Origin: Brachynemurus nebulosus
Taxonomy: Eukaryota; Arthropoda; Insecta; Neuroptera; Myrmeleontidae
Direction of reading: 5' to 3'
Assembly (NCBI GenBank): GCA_035578155.1
Contig: JAPWDM010000005.1
Span: 50,176,954 to 50,240,953 of the forward strand
DNA length: 64,000 bases
The notes under the pieces are model-generated. The model ran no database searches and was not told where the DNA came from. It saw only the letters and a list, made by a program, of their open reading frames with translations. The position numbers and the translations under genes were made by a program. Of this stretch, positions 46,165-59,383 are shown in pieces; position 1 is the stretch's first letter, and the number at the start of each line of letters is the position of its first letter.

Positions 46165-46256
46165 TACAATCTCATGTAAGCTTACATGATTTTTTTAACT
46201 GAATCTGTAACAAAATAACCTTAAAATGTAAGAAAATTGTTTCATTTTTAAATTAT
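46165..46256. mobile_element. Fragment of the CACAGTRAAAA element
   Basis: CATGATTTTTTTAACTGAAT, then CTGTAACAAAATAACCTT and AAGAAAATTGTTTC, match 37692-37770 directly and 10640-10712 in inverse. Confidence 0.7.
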
Positions 46257-47930
46257 GATAATCGTCAAACGAAATTTGATGTCTGAAAAATAACAGAAAC
46301 ATAATAATTACCAAAAGAAATTTGACGTTTAAAAAAATATCAGTAATTGATGTATTTATCCAAATTACTTACAATGGACAACCTCCTTCCCTTTTCCGTC
46401 ATATATCTGAACATCTGTTTTTACAAGCTGTAATACAACAGCAAACCTTTATTTGTCAAAAGAAATTAAAATTTTTCTTAAAAAATGATTTTATTACACT
46501 AATACATCTAAAATGATATTAAATGACAGATATTTCAGATACCTAGTTAGATAGTTTAGATAATTCTAGGACCTTCAATTAAAGTTCAATTAAAGAAAAA
46601 CGTACAACTCCCCTGTATTGTTCAAACTGTGAATTTTCGATAGGTTTGTTGAACTTAAGCGTCTCGAAATGTAACGGTTACACACTGACAGATGTCAGTT
46701 ATTAGAAAATATGTAATTAATTACCTACATATTCTTCGAAAGAAACTAAAAAATTGTTCGTAATTTATTTTTTGAATTTATCTAACTTGTATGTATTTAA
46801 TAATTTATAATGACAGTTTGTTTCCACTATTTTGAAGAAAATTTTTGTAACACTTCAAATTAGAATATGTTAAACATTAAATCATAAAAAAAAATGGACG
46901 ATTTATTTAACAATAATTTAATGCTCTACCACATATTTGTCATTCGAATTTTTCATTATAAGTAGGAGGTCAAAATTTTTGAATTATATACCTGCACTTA
47001 AAATTTTTTTTAAAAAAGTGATAGAATTTTCTTTATGTTAATGAGACCTCATTCAGAATGGTATGTAATTTTTGAACCACATGCCTTAGCCGCCTCTCAA
47101 CTAAATAAATTACATAAATTCCAATTTATTGTCTTCTTAAGTAGGTATACAAAATTTCATAATAATGTTTTACAAGATATTGGAATAAAATAAGTAATTT
47201 CAAAATCTTAACAATTAGCTTTATAATAATTACCTACATAAAAAAATAATAAAGAAAAGAAAAATTCTATATTTTCTTATTTTTTCTTATTATTCTAAAA
47301 CTTCTCTATATCAATTTATACACAATGGCAGAGTGCATGAACATAGCAAAATAAATTGTTAAATTACCTTAAAAATAAGTTTTTCTATTTTAATTTTTTG
47401 TTTGTTTTAAAAAAAAAAATTAAATAGAAAAAATACGGCACATTACATAATAAATATATGCATCAAGTACACTACCGAGCCAAATAAATAGCGGGATGCT
47501 GTGCTAAACACTGGGATAACTGCTCTGCAATGTTGGCTGCACAGAATGTGTGTTTCTTCCTTAGGCCTGTTTATCATCACTGTCGTCTACCGGCAGTGAT
47601 GGTAAACAAGCGTTCACGTAATAAATACATCTTTCTCATTGGTTAACGGTCAAATCTACTGAATAAACAATCACGGAGAATAGGACAGGTTCTAAATACC
47701 AATTTTCACGTCTCTAAATGCAAAACAGTCGTACTTCCCATAGAAACTTTAATTTCTTATTTTAACCCCTTAGAGAATGTATTTCCAGAAACGCTGATAC
47801 AATTGCATTTTATTTATATAAATACCAATTTTCATATTTTTAACTTCAAAGATGACGAATTTCCATACAAATTTTCGTACCCACTGATGAATTTTAAAAA
47901 ATCCTTCTTTAGTGCCCACCTACGTTATAC
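46257..47930. other. Non-coding stretch with one 15-bp hairpin
   Basis: No gene supported. TGTTTATCATCACTG (47568-47582) pairs with CAGTGATGGTAAACA (47594-47608), with one mismatch, in a GC-richer patch (47480-47620). Confidence 0.45.
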
Positions 47931-47933
47931 ATA

Positions 47934-48121
47934 CAGGGTGTAAAACAAATAACTCTCGTCCATTTGTGGGATGACTCATAGCACCCAGCTGACACTAAAA
48001 CTGCAGGAATTTTTTCGGAATTAACAGTCGCGTCACCCCTCAAAAGGATAACAGTTATTTCCCCTACATTGTGCTATGAGTCACCCCACAAATGGACGAG
48101 AGTTATTTGTTTTACACCCTG
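47934..48121. mobile_element. TA-flanked MITE with 52-bp TIRs (CAGGGTGT family)
   Basis: CAGGGTGTAAAACAAATAAC, then TCTCGTCCATTTGTGGG and TGACTCATAGCAC, is mirrored almost perfectly at the right end. TA sits at both outer edges. Length is 188 bp. A related CAGGGTGTTAGTGAGTAAG end lies near 63464, and a weaker one inside the fold-back arms near 27076. Confidence 0.85.
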
Positions 48122-48407
48122 TATATGGAACTCCTGGGTAAAATTTCGTGTTTGTGCATCCAACGGTTTAGGCTGTGTATTGTCTATCAGTCGATCAGTC
48201 AGTGTTCAAGTTTTATTAAGCAAATTGTTAATAAAAAATGATACTGTTAAATACCTCATTCATAAAATTTCTGATACTTCACGTGGTTAATTAATACACA
48301 ATAGTTTTACATAATTATATATGTTACTCATCAATTATCAAATATAACGTTCAAGTGTCTAATATTTTAACACACGCATCATAAATTAACTCTTCTATAC
48401 TTGAAGA

Positions 48408-48883
48408 TAGTGATATCGGGCCAAGAAGCAGTTAATCGATTAATCGACTAAAATTGTTTTTCAGATAAAATTAGTCATTAGTCGAAAATATCGAGCACAG
48501 AGTAGTCGACTAATCGAATAAATTTTTAGTCAAATTCATGGTAAGGTAACCTATGTAACACTTTAAAAAACGAGGTTTTTTTCGAATTTAATTATGGACT
48601 TTTAATATTTTTCTTTTAAGAAAAAGAAAGATATGAAATATCACAATATATTAATTACATAGAAGTGAAAAATGATATAGATAAATAATTTTTTAGTTTC
48701 CATTTTTTGAAATTCAATAAATAATACAGAAAAATTGTTAAATTAGTCGTTTTTAGTCATTTGAAAAAAAATTAATCATTTTAATCATTTAATCGAAGGT
48801 AAAATAGTCGACTAAAATATGACTAAATGTAAACAAAATTAGTCAACTAAACTGACTAATCGATTAATCATCCGACATCACTA
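48408..48883 (+). mobile_element. hAT-type MITE, TCGATTAATCGA family, copy 3
   Basis: The ends TAGTGATATCGGG and, complemented, TAGTGATGTCGGATG. The interior aligns along its length with 33540-34017 in the same orientation (TCGACTAAA, AAAATATCGAGCA). The flanking 8-mers CTTGAAGA and TTTGGAGG differ only by transitions at three positions, consistent with a decayed duplication. Confidence 0.8.
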
Positions 48884-50259
48884 TTTGGAGGTGATCACAA
48901 GAATATGATCGTAACAGTACACAATAGTAAGCCTTCTTAAAATATTTTTCATTGTATCTATTCTCCATAATATACGAGTATACGGTACATCTATACATAC
49001 GTCACACTACAAGTATATACAACCTAATCTCCATTTATTACCGGCTAAGTACACGGGCATGAAAGAAACAATAGAGTGCACACAGTGCACGCTGTTTTTA
49101 CTCCCGGTAACAGAGAAAAAAAGAACAATAGCAAACAAAACAGCACCGGTATCTAGTAGCGGCCCGATGCGACGTAATAATAGCGCATTCTTACATTCAC
49201 TCACTCACTCACTCACTCACTATCTAACGCTACTTACATATTCAATTAAGTAACCGAACGACGCTCTTGTTCCATCTATACCCATACGATTTTATTTTTT
49301 CGGTTAACCATATTTCTTTTTTACGTGGATATTGTAAATTTTTATTCACAATAGAAAAACATCTGGTTGTATCATTAGTTAGTTGGACGGAAAAAGTGCA
49401 GTGGTATTCAACAAGTAACAAGTAGAAACATGAATTAATTACACGCCATAGTTGTTCCTAATTTAAATTATAGTATACTACTGTTAAAGAAAATTCTATA
49501 AAGTTACTGTTATAGCATGAAGAGTTAAACTGGTTAAGTTATTAACCACACAAAGTTTTACATCATAAAGCACTTTATTTGCAAAATAATAATTATATGA
49601 AAATTAGAATAAATTGTTACATTTTAAATGTTTTTAAATTAATACAAAAAAAAAAAAAATAATAATAATAATAATTACAATTCACCATAATAATGGTTAT
49701 TAAAATTGAAGTGCACGTATATAGACGTGCGTTCTTGTTGAACTGTAATTTAATAATGAATTGTTTTTAATATTTTTAAACAAAATTGAATATTTTTATG
49801 TTTTTTACAAAGGTTTCTACAAAATTAAATTATTATTAAATTAATAACAATGTTTTGTTTAGAAAATAAAAATTATTTTGGGAATAGTTTCCAATGACAA
49901 AAAATATGTTGGAACATTGTTTCCAACAGTTACTACTACAATAAAATTATTAGCAAACCAATTCGGACCCGCAACTTTGCCCGCCTTGAATCCGATTCAA
50001 GTCTTTGGTCTTTAGTATGAATATAAATTCAAAAAATAATAGTTTTCTAGAAATATTTATCAAAATAATTCCAGGTAATAGCTATCAAAATTCTGCCAAA
50101 TTTTAAGATGAGTAAATAATAAAATCTTTATTGTTATTCATCCGATTTAAATAATTTACCTAACTTATGTTTAACTGCCATAAATTCAATTAGAATAATA
50201 AGACCTTTAATTTGTCAAACTATTTCAGTATAACTGAGTAATTCAATCCAATATTCCAA
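48884..50259. other. Non-coding stretch with microsatellites
   Basis: No gene supported. (ACTC)n lies at about 49197-49220 and (AAT)n at about 49660-49674. Short frames around 49007-49253 overlap the ACTC repeat and are not recognised. Confidence 0.4.
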
Positions 50260-50545
50260 AAAAATTTCATCGAATTTGGATCAACGATTTCAATGATTTA
50301 ATAACTAGTTTATCTCCCATAGCAGTAATCAATCGAGATAAAATTTTCTTATGTAAACTGGTTTTGTATCCCACAGGAACCCTCAATCGGAACAATATTT
50401 AATAATTCATTTTGTATCCCTTAGGATTCAGCAGTATATTGTAAGAGGAGTCTATGTGTAAAATTTTATCAAAATCGGTTTCGCCATTTTAGAGTGATTG
50501 AGTAACAAACATCCAAATATCTAAGCTTTCCCATTTATAATAAGT
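50260..50545 (+). repeat. Retroelement 3'-end-like sequence
   Basis: TTTTATCAAAATCGGTTTCG, then CCATTTTAGAGTGATTGAGT, then AACAAACATCCAAATATC and CCCATTTATAATAAGTAT. This order (AAAATCGGTT, then GTAACAAACATCCAA, then TTCCCATTTATAATA) is a familiar 3' untranslated end of insect RTE-like LINEs. No coding part remains. Confidence 0.6.
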
Positions 50546-52107
50546 ATTCTTAAGTTATTCATTAATTATACTATATTTCACGAACAAATAAAGTATAGTC
50601 ACGCAGTATTATATGCAGAATTGTGTACAGACACCAGTCTTTCATTTTCTGTACACTTGCCAATGTACAGATGCCAATAACTAAAGTTAAAAAGTATTCT
50701 ATCACGCGTCTTTATTACTTCACGTGTTAGTGGAATAGGGTATAGTAATATAAATTTGAAAATAAGATTGAACACAAATCAAAAAAAAAACAAACGTGTA
50801 TTATAGAGAGAACTAAAAATTCAAAAGCGCAATATATAGACAGTAAAAGACGACAGAACTATTAATCTTCATTGAAGAATTGGAATAATTATATGTATAT
50901 GATAATCAAAAATTTAAAAAGAAGTATAGGTATGTGTATAGTTGTAAAAATTAAAATTAATTACTGAAATTAGTCACAGTAATTAAAATAAATAAGAATT
51001 AATCAACCATGGGTAGTTGCTTCAAAGACAATAATCACATCAACTACTTTAATTTAACTAAATGATCAAATTTTCTCCTCGTAAACACGAACTGCATAAA
51101 AAAGTTATAAATTAAAATTGAAAATATAAAGAAATAATAGTTTGTTGATTCAATTAATTTTACGAAACTCCGAAAAAATCCTGCGAACATGCCGTTAAAA
51201 ACCCATGTAAAATTACCCATAGACAAAATACATAATACATCAAGTGTAGACATTATCATTATTCTCTTTGCGTGAACTAAACATATTTATATTCAAATAG
51301 GTATATAGGAAGGGTTGGCTCAGTATAGTAATCGTTGGCAATGTGCCAGGCTGTTGTTAAAATACAAATCGAGATGGTGATGGTCGTCGAGTGGTGGGGG
51401 TAGTGTAAGAGTGGGAGAAACGATAGGGTGGTGGTTTTATAACACTTGTTGAGTGAATGACGCGCGGCGACACAATCGGCTCTCTCTAACTTGGCGTTCT
51501 CTTTCGTGTGATATGTACCGATGTATATGTATCTATTACCTATATATTCCATTTGCGTGTACACAAGAGACAAAAAAGGTGACTAGAGGGAAATTGTGGG
51601 AAGTGAATGTTTTTTCTCTACCGGGGCCGGGGGGTGGGTAAGTGTTTAAGAGATGTTATCAGTGGCATTGTTCATTTCAATTAAACAGATACGGCACATG
51701 TACATGTTGATGTGAAGAGATCAATGTATTTGTGTGTACATGTAATTTTCCTTTAGGCATGCTTGGAAAATGTGTTATGTGCTGGTAAATTCTTTAATCC
51801 TTTTTTTGTCGGTCATTATAGTTTTAACTGATTTTATTCTTATTTGTCGATATTTTAGAAAAACACCCTGAACTGTCATATTTAAGTACCAATTCTACTC
51901 AAATTGAAAGTTGTAACAGTTTAAAATACGCTGCCAATGGGGTGTGGCACACAGCTTCCTCGTACTCGTAAAAGCACCTTGGTAATTTAATGCCCAATAT
52001 ATCTTTGTACAATCTAATATAGGTATATAAATTAATAAAAATAAAGAAACAAAACGATTCATAAAAAACTGAGCGAAGTGGAACTAGCATTAAATAAGAT
52101 ATTGACA
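50546..52107. other. Non-coding stretch
   Basis: No gene supported. 51360-51440 and 51560-51640 are somewhat GC- and G-rich but show no conserved coding frame. Confidence 0.4.
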
Positions 52108-52120
52108 TTTAAGGGGATTT

Positions 52121-52460
52121 CATGGTAGCGCTGTGGATCCTATTACTCCGAATGCAATGAAATTTGTAGGGGACCATCTAGGAACCAGACCGCATAACTT
52201 CTGACAATTTCATAAAAATAATTAAATAGCTCCGAAGTTATGCCACTTGATGCAATTTAGTATATTAATGAAATGACATGGTAGCGGCGTAGCTACTGTT
52301 ACTGCAATTTGGATTAAATTCATAGGGGACCATCTAGGAACCAAACTGCAAAATTTCTAAAAATTTCATTAAAAAAAATTAAATAGTTCGGAAGTTATGC
52401 CACTTGGTGCAAACTGGCGACATATAGACGGAGAGACAAACGGACGGACGGACAGACACC
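52121..52460. repeat. 156-bp tandem repeat followed by GGACGGACGGAC
   Basis: CATGGTAGCG, GGGGACCATCTAGGAACCA and GAAGTTATGCCACTTG occur in the same order starting at 52121 and 52277. The second unit runs into AGACGGAGAGACAAACGGAC and a short GGAC repeat. The arrangement (duplicated unit, then GACAGACGGAC) resembles the 3' end of some insect LINE or SINE families. Confidence 0.7.
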
Positions 52461-54290
52461 AAAACAAAATTGTTCAGGAAGCCCTAAAAGGTAAAATGTG
52501 CGTAAAAAATTTTATTTTGGAAGGAAAAAAATTTTTATTTTTCAGAAGTGATCACAATGCTTCCGCTACTTTAAGTCTGGGAAGCGAAATATTCTCGAAC
52601 AATCATGTTTTTAGGGATTAGTTACAATATCTTAAGGTGATATTATATCAGTTTTAAGTATTAGTTTTTACAAACAAACTATCGGATGATTGTCTGTTAT
52701 TCGCAATTAATATCGGACGGGTACTCGAAAGTTAATATGAACTTACAAAACGTACAGCTGAGGCAACTAAAACACAGCTAGTGAAAAAACAACACGCGGT
52801 GTTTTTAAAATTTCCCTTCTAAAAGCCATAATAAAAAAAATATAAAAATATAAGCAAAAATTTCAATTGTGGGAATAAAGCACAATATAAAATATCATTA
52901 TGTATAGGTTAAATTAAATAAAAATGGTCTGACGTCATCAAGCAAATGCAATAACTTAAGCAAAATTAGATGTACCTAGCTTTTTGTCTCTTTTTCTTTT
53001 TGTTGTTTTTATATTGTTTAATTAGGTAATATGGAGAAATATTAAACCGGCCATGGTACATTTCATTTGTAGCAATACAATATTTTCAACAAAATTACTG
53101 AATCAAATCGATTATTAAATGAAATTTTTAACAGTTTGTGTATACATTTTTTTAAATCGTAATAAATTTCCAATATTTTTCCACTAAAACTTTATTTATC
53201 TATTCTATTATTTATCCGATGGTGTTTAATTTTTAATTACTGTTAGCTACTAAAGCGTACATGTATAAGATTATGCATCTATGTCTGCAATATGCGAAAG
53301 AGATTCCACTTTGGAACGTAATTTAGCTAACTGTAAATGGAACATAATTTTCATTCTTCTATTCATTTATGGTATATTTACTACAATAATCAAATAACAT
53401 CAATAAAATCTGATAAATAATGATATTTTCAGTCATAATAAGCATTTCTAATGTATTTATGAATATGATAACTGTAAAATAAATTCTGGTTGTTCTTTAA
53501 CAAAAATTACATTTAACAGATCTGAGCATTACTTTATGGTATTCCATTTCGTAATATAAAAATACAAATTTTAATTTCTAGATACCACTTTAGTCCGTCT
53601 TTCAGCTCACATGGGTATTAACGGACAATATACTATACACAACCAGTTATTTGTTAAGGATCATATAGATCGAAACATGTCACGGAAATTAAAATTTAAA
53701 ATAAGTAAAAAATGTATTTTTATTTTATAAAAAATTACATTACTTTCGAAATACAATGAAATTCCGAAATTCTTATTGCAGCGTCTTTTATATATGTTTC
53801 TTTGAATCAAACCTCCAGTTTTCCGATCGAATAAAAAATGTAATTTTTGTAGACCAAAAATCATAAATTTTGGCGAAAAATTTGAAACTTTTTTAAAAAC
53901 TTTCACGGCATGGTTAATACCTGGTTCACGGCACGGGCAATACCTTCTAGTTTAATAGGCTTTTTTGTTTTTTTGATTTCAGACACTGTGAAAGTCGCTA
54001 TCACTGCAGCAGTGTGAAAACTTTTTTTTGGAGCCTTTGGAGATCGCGAATAATTCACTGAATTTTCAGTTTTTTGGTCCAAAAATTTTACGATGAATTT
54101 ATTATATATCAACGAATATATCCTTAAAATATTATAACTTTCCATACAGTAGTTTTTCTTTAAAAAAATTCCCTTTTTTCAGGCAGTTACACTAGTGGTC
54201 CCCCTTAACAACTGGAGTTCATTACTAAATCATCCCTTGCCCAACAATGAGTATTGCAATTATATTTTGAAAATATGCATCGTTATATCA
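52461..54290. other. Non-coding AT-rich stretch
   Basis: No gene supported. Confidence 0.4.
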
Positions 54291-54295
54291 TTTCC

Positions 54296-54700
54296 AGGCT
54301 TGTACAATTTTGCAATACGGCATGGTGCCCGTATTGACAAACACGATATTGGCATTTACAGTATGGCTGAATCACGACTTTTAGCCGATTTACAAACCGG
54401 CGACGTTTTGGCGCTAGGCATTGTTTAATTTGACTGATTCTACAATCTGGCGGCGACATACACATACGGTGTGTCGTTAGCAAGTCCTCAGCGTAAGTGT
54501 AGAAAATTGTAACAAGTGGTGAGCCCAGAGTGTGCCCGACACGGCTTAAGACATGTAGTCAGTCGGTGTCCGTCGCCGAACACACAGTGCATTGTAATAC
54601 ACTGTTAGACATTGTTACTTGAATTGGACCGGTTGGTCTGTCCCATAATAGGTGTTTTGTAGTAATGTGTGTGAATACGCATACTACTACAAAACACCAA
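54296..54700 (+). other. GC-richer island of uncertain nature
   Basis: A CAG acceptor-like site (TATCATTTCCAG) precedes an open stretch that reads ARIDKHDIGIYSMAESRLLA and stops at 54426. Then TGTTTAATTTGAC...AAATTGTAACA (about 54421-54515) is followed by AGTGGTGAGCCC, which recalls the LTR-end/primer-binding-site junction of some insect LTR retrotransposons. A perfect 14-bp hairpin (GGTGTTTTGTAGTA at 54651-54664 with its complement at 54685-54698) closes the island. It could be a decayed LTR-element edge or an exon. I do not recognise the protein. Confidence 0.3.
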
Positions 54701-55613
54701 ACCAACACCATTGCAAACAGTGTGTATGTAGACAACATAGTGGGGAAATTTTACGTCACCCACTGGCGACAAGTGGAACAGTTTGATAGATATTCTAGTT
54801 TGGTCTCTTGCTCGTTACCATTTCCATAAAAATATATGTGTGCAAAAAAAAAAGATAAATAAAAATAAAAATAAATAAAAAAAATTGCTTATTTATTTAT
54901 CAGTTAGTTAGTTAGCTGATACCGATAACTAGAGATGCATTCTTCACGGTAATGAAACACATATGTGCACAAGGTATTGACTGTATAATTACACAATAAA
55001 AGGTACGGCTCAATGATTCGTTTATTCTTATTGAGATACAAAAAATACAATGGTGTGCATAAATATTCCAACACAATCGACATAAAAGTAAAATTATCAC
55101 TTCTGCTTGAATTTTCAGCAAAATGTACGCGGAACACAGAGGACAAATTAATTTAGTTATATTTAATTGTTTTAATGAAATAAAATAATAAAAAACTTTT
55201 ATTTGACTCATAATAGTCATAATTTATAAATTTTCCAGTTACTGAAATGTTCAGTTACTGTATAGACAAAAATAAACAATTATTACCTACATTAGCTACG
55301 TACACACATGATGTATCCATACGTATATGTATTTGTATATTTATTAATTAACAGTTCAGTAATTTCATAACGGGACATTTCCAGTGTTGCACAACTTCAC
55401 TAAACGCATATACATAACTACCTATTGGTACACAGCGAAACTGAACTATGAACGGATATGCGTATGTCCGTCCATCCATTCGTCTATTTATACAATTGTA
55501 CTGGCAATTTAATAAAAAAAATAAATAAATTGTGTTAAAAATATTTGTCCTGTCTACAGTGGCGGCACAAAACTAAAATTGGAAATATCGGCGCGTATGC
55601 AATTTCTCAAAAT
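54701..55613. other. Non-coding AT-rich stretch
   Basis: No gene supported. Confidence 0.4.
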
Positions 55614-55785
55614 AAGTTTTTTGTGAGTTTTCACTTTAACTGCACTCAAACTGTTGATTTAATCAATGAATTGTTTCACTAAAAGTTGTAGATACCGTTG
55701 AGGATAATCGATTGCTATAGTCAGAAGCTTCATGATTTTCAAGCTATGATACAAACTTATAATTTTCTTAAATGGGTATGTATAT
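55614..55785. repeat. Diverged copy of the TTTTTTGAGAGTTGCC family
   Basis: CTGTTGATTTAATCAATGA, GATACCGTTGAGG, CGATTGCTATAGTCAGAAG and CAAGCTATGATACAAA match 61790-61910 in the same order and orientation. Confidence 0.65.
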
Positions 55786-55793
55786 TTATCACT

Positions 55794-56039
55794 GAGAGAA
55801 AAATTATCGAATATTTAATGTGTAGCACGCTAAAGTGATAACAAACCAAATATTCTAAAATTACTGTTGACTTACATAGTAAAGATTGGAACTGCGAGCA
55901 CTAAAAAAATTAGATAAATTATTATTTTTTTAGTGCTGATAATCTAATCTTTACTATGTAAGTCAACAATAATTTTAGAATATTTGGTCTGTGATCACTT
56001 TAATGTGCTACACACTAAATATTCGATATTTTTTCTCCT
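55794..56039. mobile_element. Fold-back MITE, 110-bp arms
   Basis: The arm containing TCGAATATTTAATGTGTAGC, AAATATTCTAAAATTA and GTTGACTTACATAGTAAAGA is mirrored at 55930-56039. The loop is about 15-20 bp around 55913, made of TTTTTTAGTGC/GCACTAAAAAAA. The arms differ at roughly one base in ten. Confidence 0.8.
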
Positions 56040-56578
56040 CCTGGTGATTTTCAAAAATTAATTTATACTTCAAAACTATCGGTAATACTTAAATTTCCAT
56101 TGTTTTATCTTATATTTTTGAGAAATGGGATTTAAATTCGTGCTCGAGTGATTCACTTTTAAAATTCGTGCTCGAGTGATTTCAAATAATATAGAAATTT
56201 ACATTAAAAAAAAAAAAAAATTAACCAAACATGGCTAATTTTGAGATTGAAATAATTACGAAAAAAAAAGATTAGGTATTAGTTACGTTTTCTAGGAGAA
56301 ATTAAAATTATGAAGTAAATCAAATTACTATATAAAAATAACCGCGAAGAACAAGAAGGAAAAAGAATAAATAAAGAAATGGGCCAAATGAGGTTTGTGA
56401 AGCCACCTACTTTGATATAAAATATAAGCTGTGCCACAAAGAGGAACCAATTTTAAAGCATTTATGCATAATTATTATTAGGAAAAACAATAAAACCTAT
56501 ATTCATATAAGTGACTTCGTTCACTTAATTTTACTAGTTTTCAAATCCGCTCAATACGAATAAAATATTATTAACTAT
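56040..56578. other. Non-coding AT-rich stretch
   Basis: No gene supported. The 20-bp word AAATTCGTGCTCGAGTGATT occurs twice near 56129 and 56162. Confidence 0.45.
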
Positions 56579-56582
56579 TTAA

Positions 56583-57443
56583 CCCTAGAATCATACGTAC
56601 TCGTCAAAACGACGAACGAACTTCTCTACCTGCTCCAATACTACAACTTGTCGGTACCTGCTTGCTGTGAAACTTCTGTTATCTAATTTATTCATTATTA
56701 TAACACATAAGACGTATAAATTTTGTTTATAGCTATTGTCGTTCTTTTTATACTGAAATAGTGTGCGTCAAAAGGACGATGATGTATGATTAACCTATAA
56801 TTTTTTTTAAAGATTTTGTACTCCACATATAAAAGTTTCCTAATTTTTCTAAAATTTATTAAAGATATGGATGTTATAATTAATTTATTCAATGATTATG
56901 ATAATGTGAAAGATGATTACAGCTGTTTGACTTATAGAGACGACATAATACTGAAGTTTTAATATATTGATTCGAAAACTAAAAAATACGTTTCAAGTGA
57001 CTTAATAAAAGGTTAACAATTTATTTTGTGGAAAATATTTTAATTTTTATTTTTATTTGAGATCTTATTCTAAAAATTACTAACAAATTTTAAAAATTTA
57101 CAAATGTGCCTAATGGGGAAATAACTACATATCTATAAGAATATTTATGACTGAGAAATTTCACATTCTGTAAAGTCACACATGTCCACTGACTGATAAT
57201 AGTTCATAAATTAATTATTTGAAAGACATGTTTTATGATACAACTGATGTATTTATCTATTTTTAATTTTTATAGTGAAAATATGCTTTGATAAAAAGAT
57301 TAAAAAAAGTAATAAATATTTATATTAAGAAATTTTTCCAAATCCATTTTTTTTAAATATTTTGTTCGCTTTTGTAGTATTGTTATGTAAAAAAAATGTT
57401 TTTTGCAAATAAACTCTAAAACTCCCCGTAAAAAGTCCATTCG
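56583..57443. mobile_element. piggyBac-like non-autonomous element, copy B
   Basis: TTAA (56579-56582) is followed by CCCTAGAATCATACGTACTC. From there the sequence is the reverse complement of copy A (18727 down to 17868), with about one difference in every twenty to thirty bases by eye. The match ends abruptly after GTCCATTCG at about 57443, so the last 60 bp or so and the second TTAA are missing. Confidence 0.8.
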
Positions 57444-58966
57444 CCGTGAAAATGATAGAGATTTCTAAATTTCTAAGATAAATCTCTGTCTTGAACACAC
57501 CGAAAAATGGATTTGAGGCTAACTTTAGTACAAAATTTTCCAAATATAGAAAAGATAATCGCACGAAATCCAGTACGATACAGACAATTTTTAAAATTCA
57601 AACTGAACCGGGAAAATAAGTTTATAAAATTTATGGAAAATAAATAAAAACTTCCTTAATTCATACAAGAAAAAAACAAACAAACTAGTTTTACGTTAAA
57701 TTACGTAAGTAATAGCGTAAAATGATGTAGTTGCTTATAAATAATTAAATAAAATTCATAATAAATTACGAAGCATATATTAATTAATTATCACTTATAA
57801 ATTATTAAAATTTATTTACTATAATTAATATTAAGAATGACTTGACGAAAGCAAAAGAAGAGGTTAGAGAAAAAATTTAAAGAACTTATTAGTATGTCAG
57901 TCGTAATTAGAACTTTTTTCTCGCTAAAATTAAATATAAAGGTATCTGTGCATACTGTATAATATTTAATGAAGTTATTAAAAAAAATTTAATTTACTTA
58001 GCTATATAAAGTATCTTATACAAATACATACATACATAGAGAAATTTGATTAGCATACTTCTGCTAATGCGAGAATTTATTTTTAAATGAAATCATCAAA
58101 CTAATTATAATATTTATAATGAGCAATATCTAAATGTAATACTTTCTGTGTAATAATAAGGATGATATAACATCGTCATGAAAGGGCAAAGTGAAGCTAT
58201 TTACGCGTAAAAATGATAGGGTACTGATTCTGCGAACCCTAGTGATAATAATCGTAATGAGAAAACTATTACGAAAAATCTAAAACTAACCGCAAATTTT
58301 CTCTAAAGAACCGAATATACCAAAGTGTATACTAATAATTAATAAACAGTTTTGAAGCTATTACGATAAATACTTCAAGCGTCCCTACAAGTCAAATCAG
58401 GCCCTTAAAGTACATGTACAATTCAATTCAAAATATCTAAATACTTTCCAACATAACTTCGATAATATTTTTCAATGTAGTGTTCGACTAGTAGATAACT
58501 TTATGAAAAAATAAATTCTACTGACCTCTGATTATGTCCATTGTTTTTCTGGCGTATTAAGTAATGATAGGCATAATCCAATTCTTTAAATACGTTGATA
58601 GTCATGAACGCCGTACGGCGTCAGATGGAATCTACTGCGTCAATAATTCCATATAAAGTGTACACTAAAAATGTATAGGGTCGGGCGGGATAAAAAAGAC
58701 ACCCGCCCAGGTGTACAGTAGTATAACAAAATACATACTATCGTCGGCTTAAGAAGAAAAGTTGCCTAACTCCATTGATGAAACTAAATGAAATTAGCCT
58801 CTAAATATAGTGTGAATCCGATAATTCTTAAAGTACTTATGCATTTAATTGATTTGAAATTTGGTACACAATAAATACGAACATTGTTCTTTAAAATTAC
58901 TTATAAATAATTTTAAAATCTGAGTCATAAAGGATTCATAATTAACATTTTTGTAGAGCCTGCAAA
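57444..58966. other. Non-coding AT-rich stretch
   Basis: No gene supported. Near 58675-58725 the words GGGCGGGATAAAAAAGACAC are a fragment of the GGGTAAAAAA family seen at 60030-60516. Confidence 0.4.
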
Positions 58967-59383
58967 GGGGCGTCTCTCCCACACCTATGGGAAAGATGCC
59001 GCATCAAAGAAGGAAGGACACCGCATAGTCGTTCATATTAAAAATTTTGCTTTTAACACACATCTCCATATACATGATGCATGCCATATGTAACCTTTTT
59101 TGGCACTTCATACATCTTAACGAGTCAACTTTTTTTTTGTTTCTGAGTACTTTTCAAAATATTCAATATACAGGCAATCATCATTATTTTCTTTTTCTTC
59201 ACTAATATGAGAGCTATTCCTGATCCAATTAATGGATCTTTTATATTTACGTGGCATAATTTACAGTCCCACGAAAATTGCATAATTAAGGTATAAGTCT
59301 ATGTTTTTAATATGTAATATGATGCGGCATCTATACCAACTTTAAATGCGGCATCTCTCCTTTTTGTTGGGATAGATGCCGCA
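58967..59383 (-). mobile_element. Internally deleted pogo-like element
   Basis: Inverted ends of about 43 bp: GGCGTCTCTCCC...AGATGCCGCATCAAAG at the left, mirrored by GGCATCTATCCC...AGATGCCGCATTTAAAG at the right (complement). The word GATGCCGCA also recurs inside. The interior encodes the start and the cysteine-rich end of a transposase-like protein with the catalytic middle missing. Confidence 0.65.
59039..59257 (-). pseudogene. Pogo-like transposase remnant (N-terminus fused to Zn-finger tail)
   Basis: From ATG at 59257 the minus strand reads MPRKYKRSINWIRN and stops at 59117 after 46 codons. In a shifted frame the sequence continues LRCMKCQKRLHMAC, a C-x2-C-x4-H-x2-C knuckle. Insect pogo-like transposases commonly begin MPR.Y.R and end with such a Cys/His knuckle after the DDE domain. 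Here the DNA-binding and DDE domains between them are gone. The assignment rests on these two short signatures and is moderate. Confidence 0.5.
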
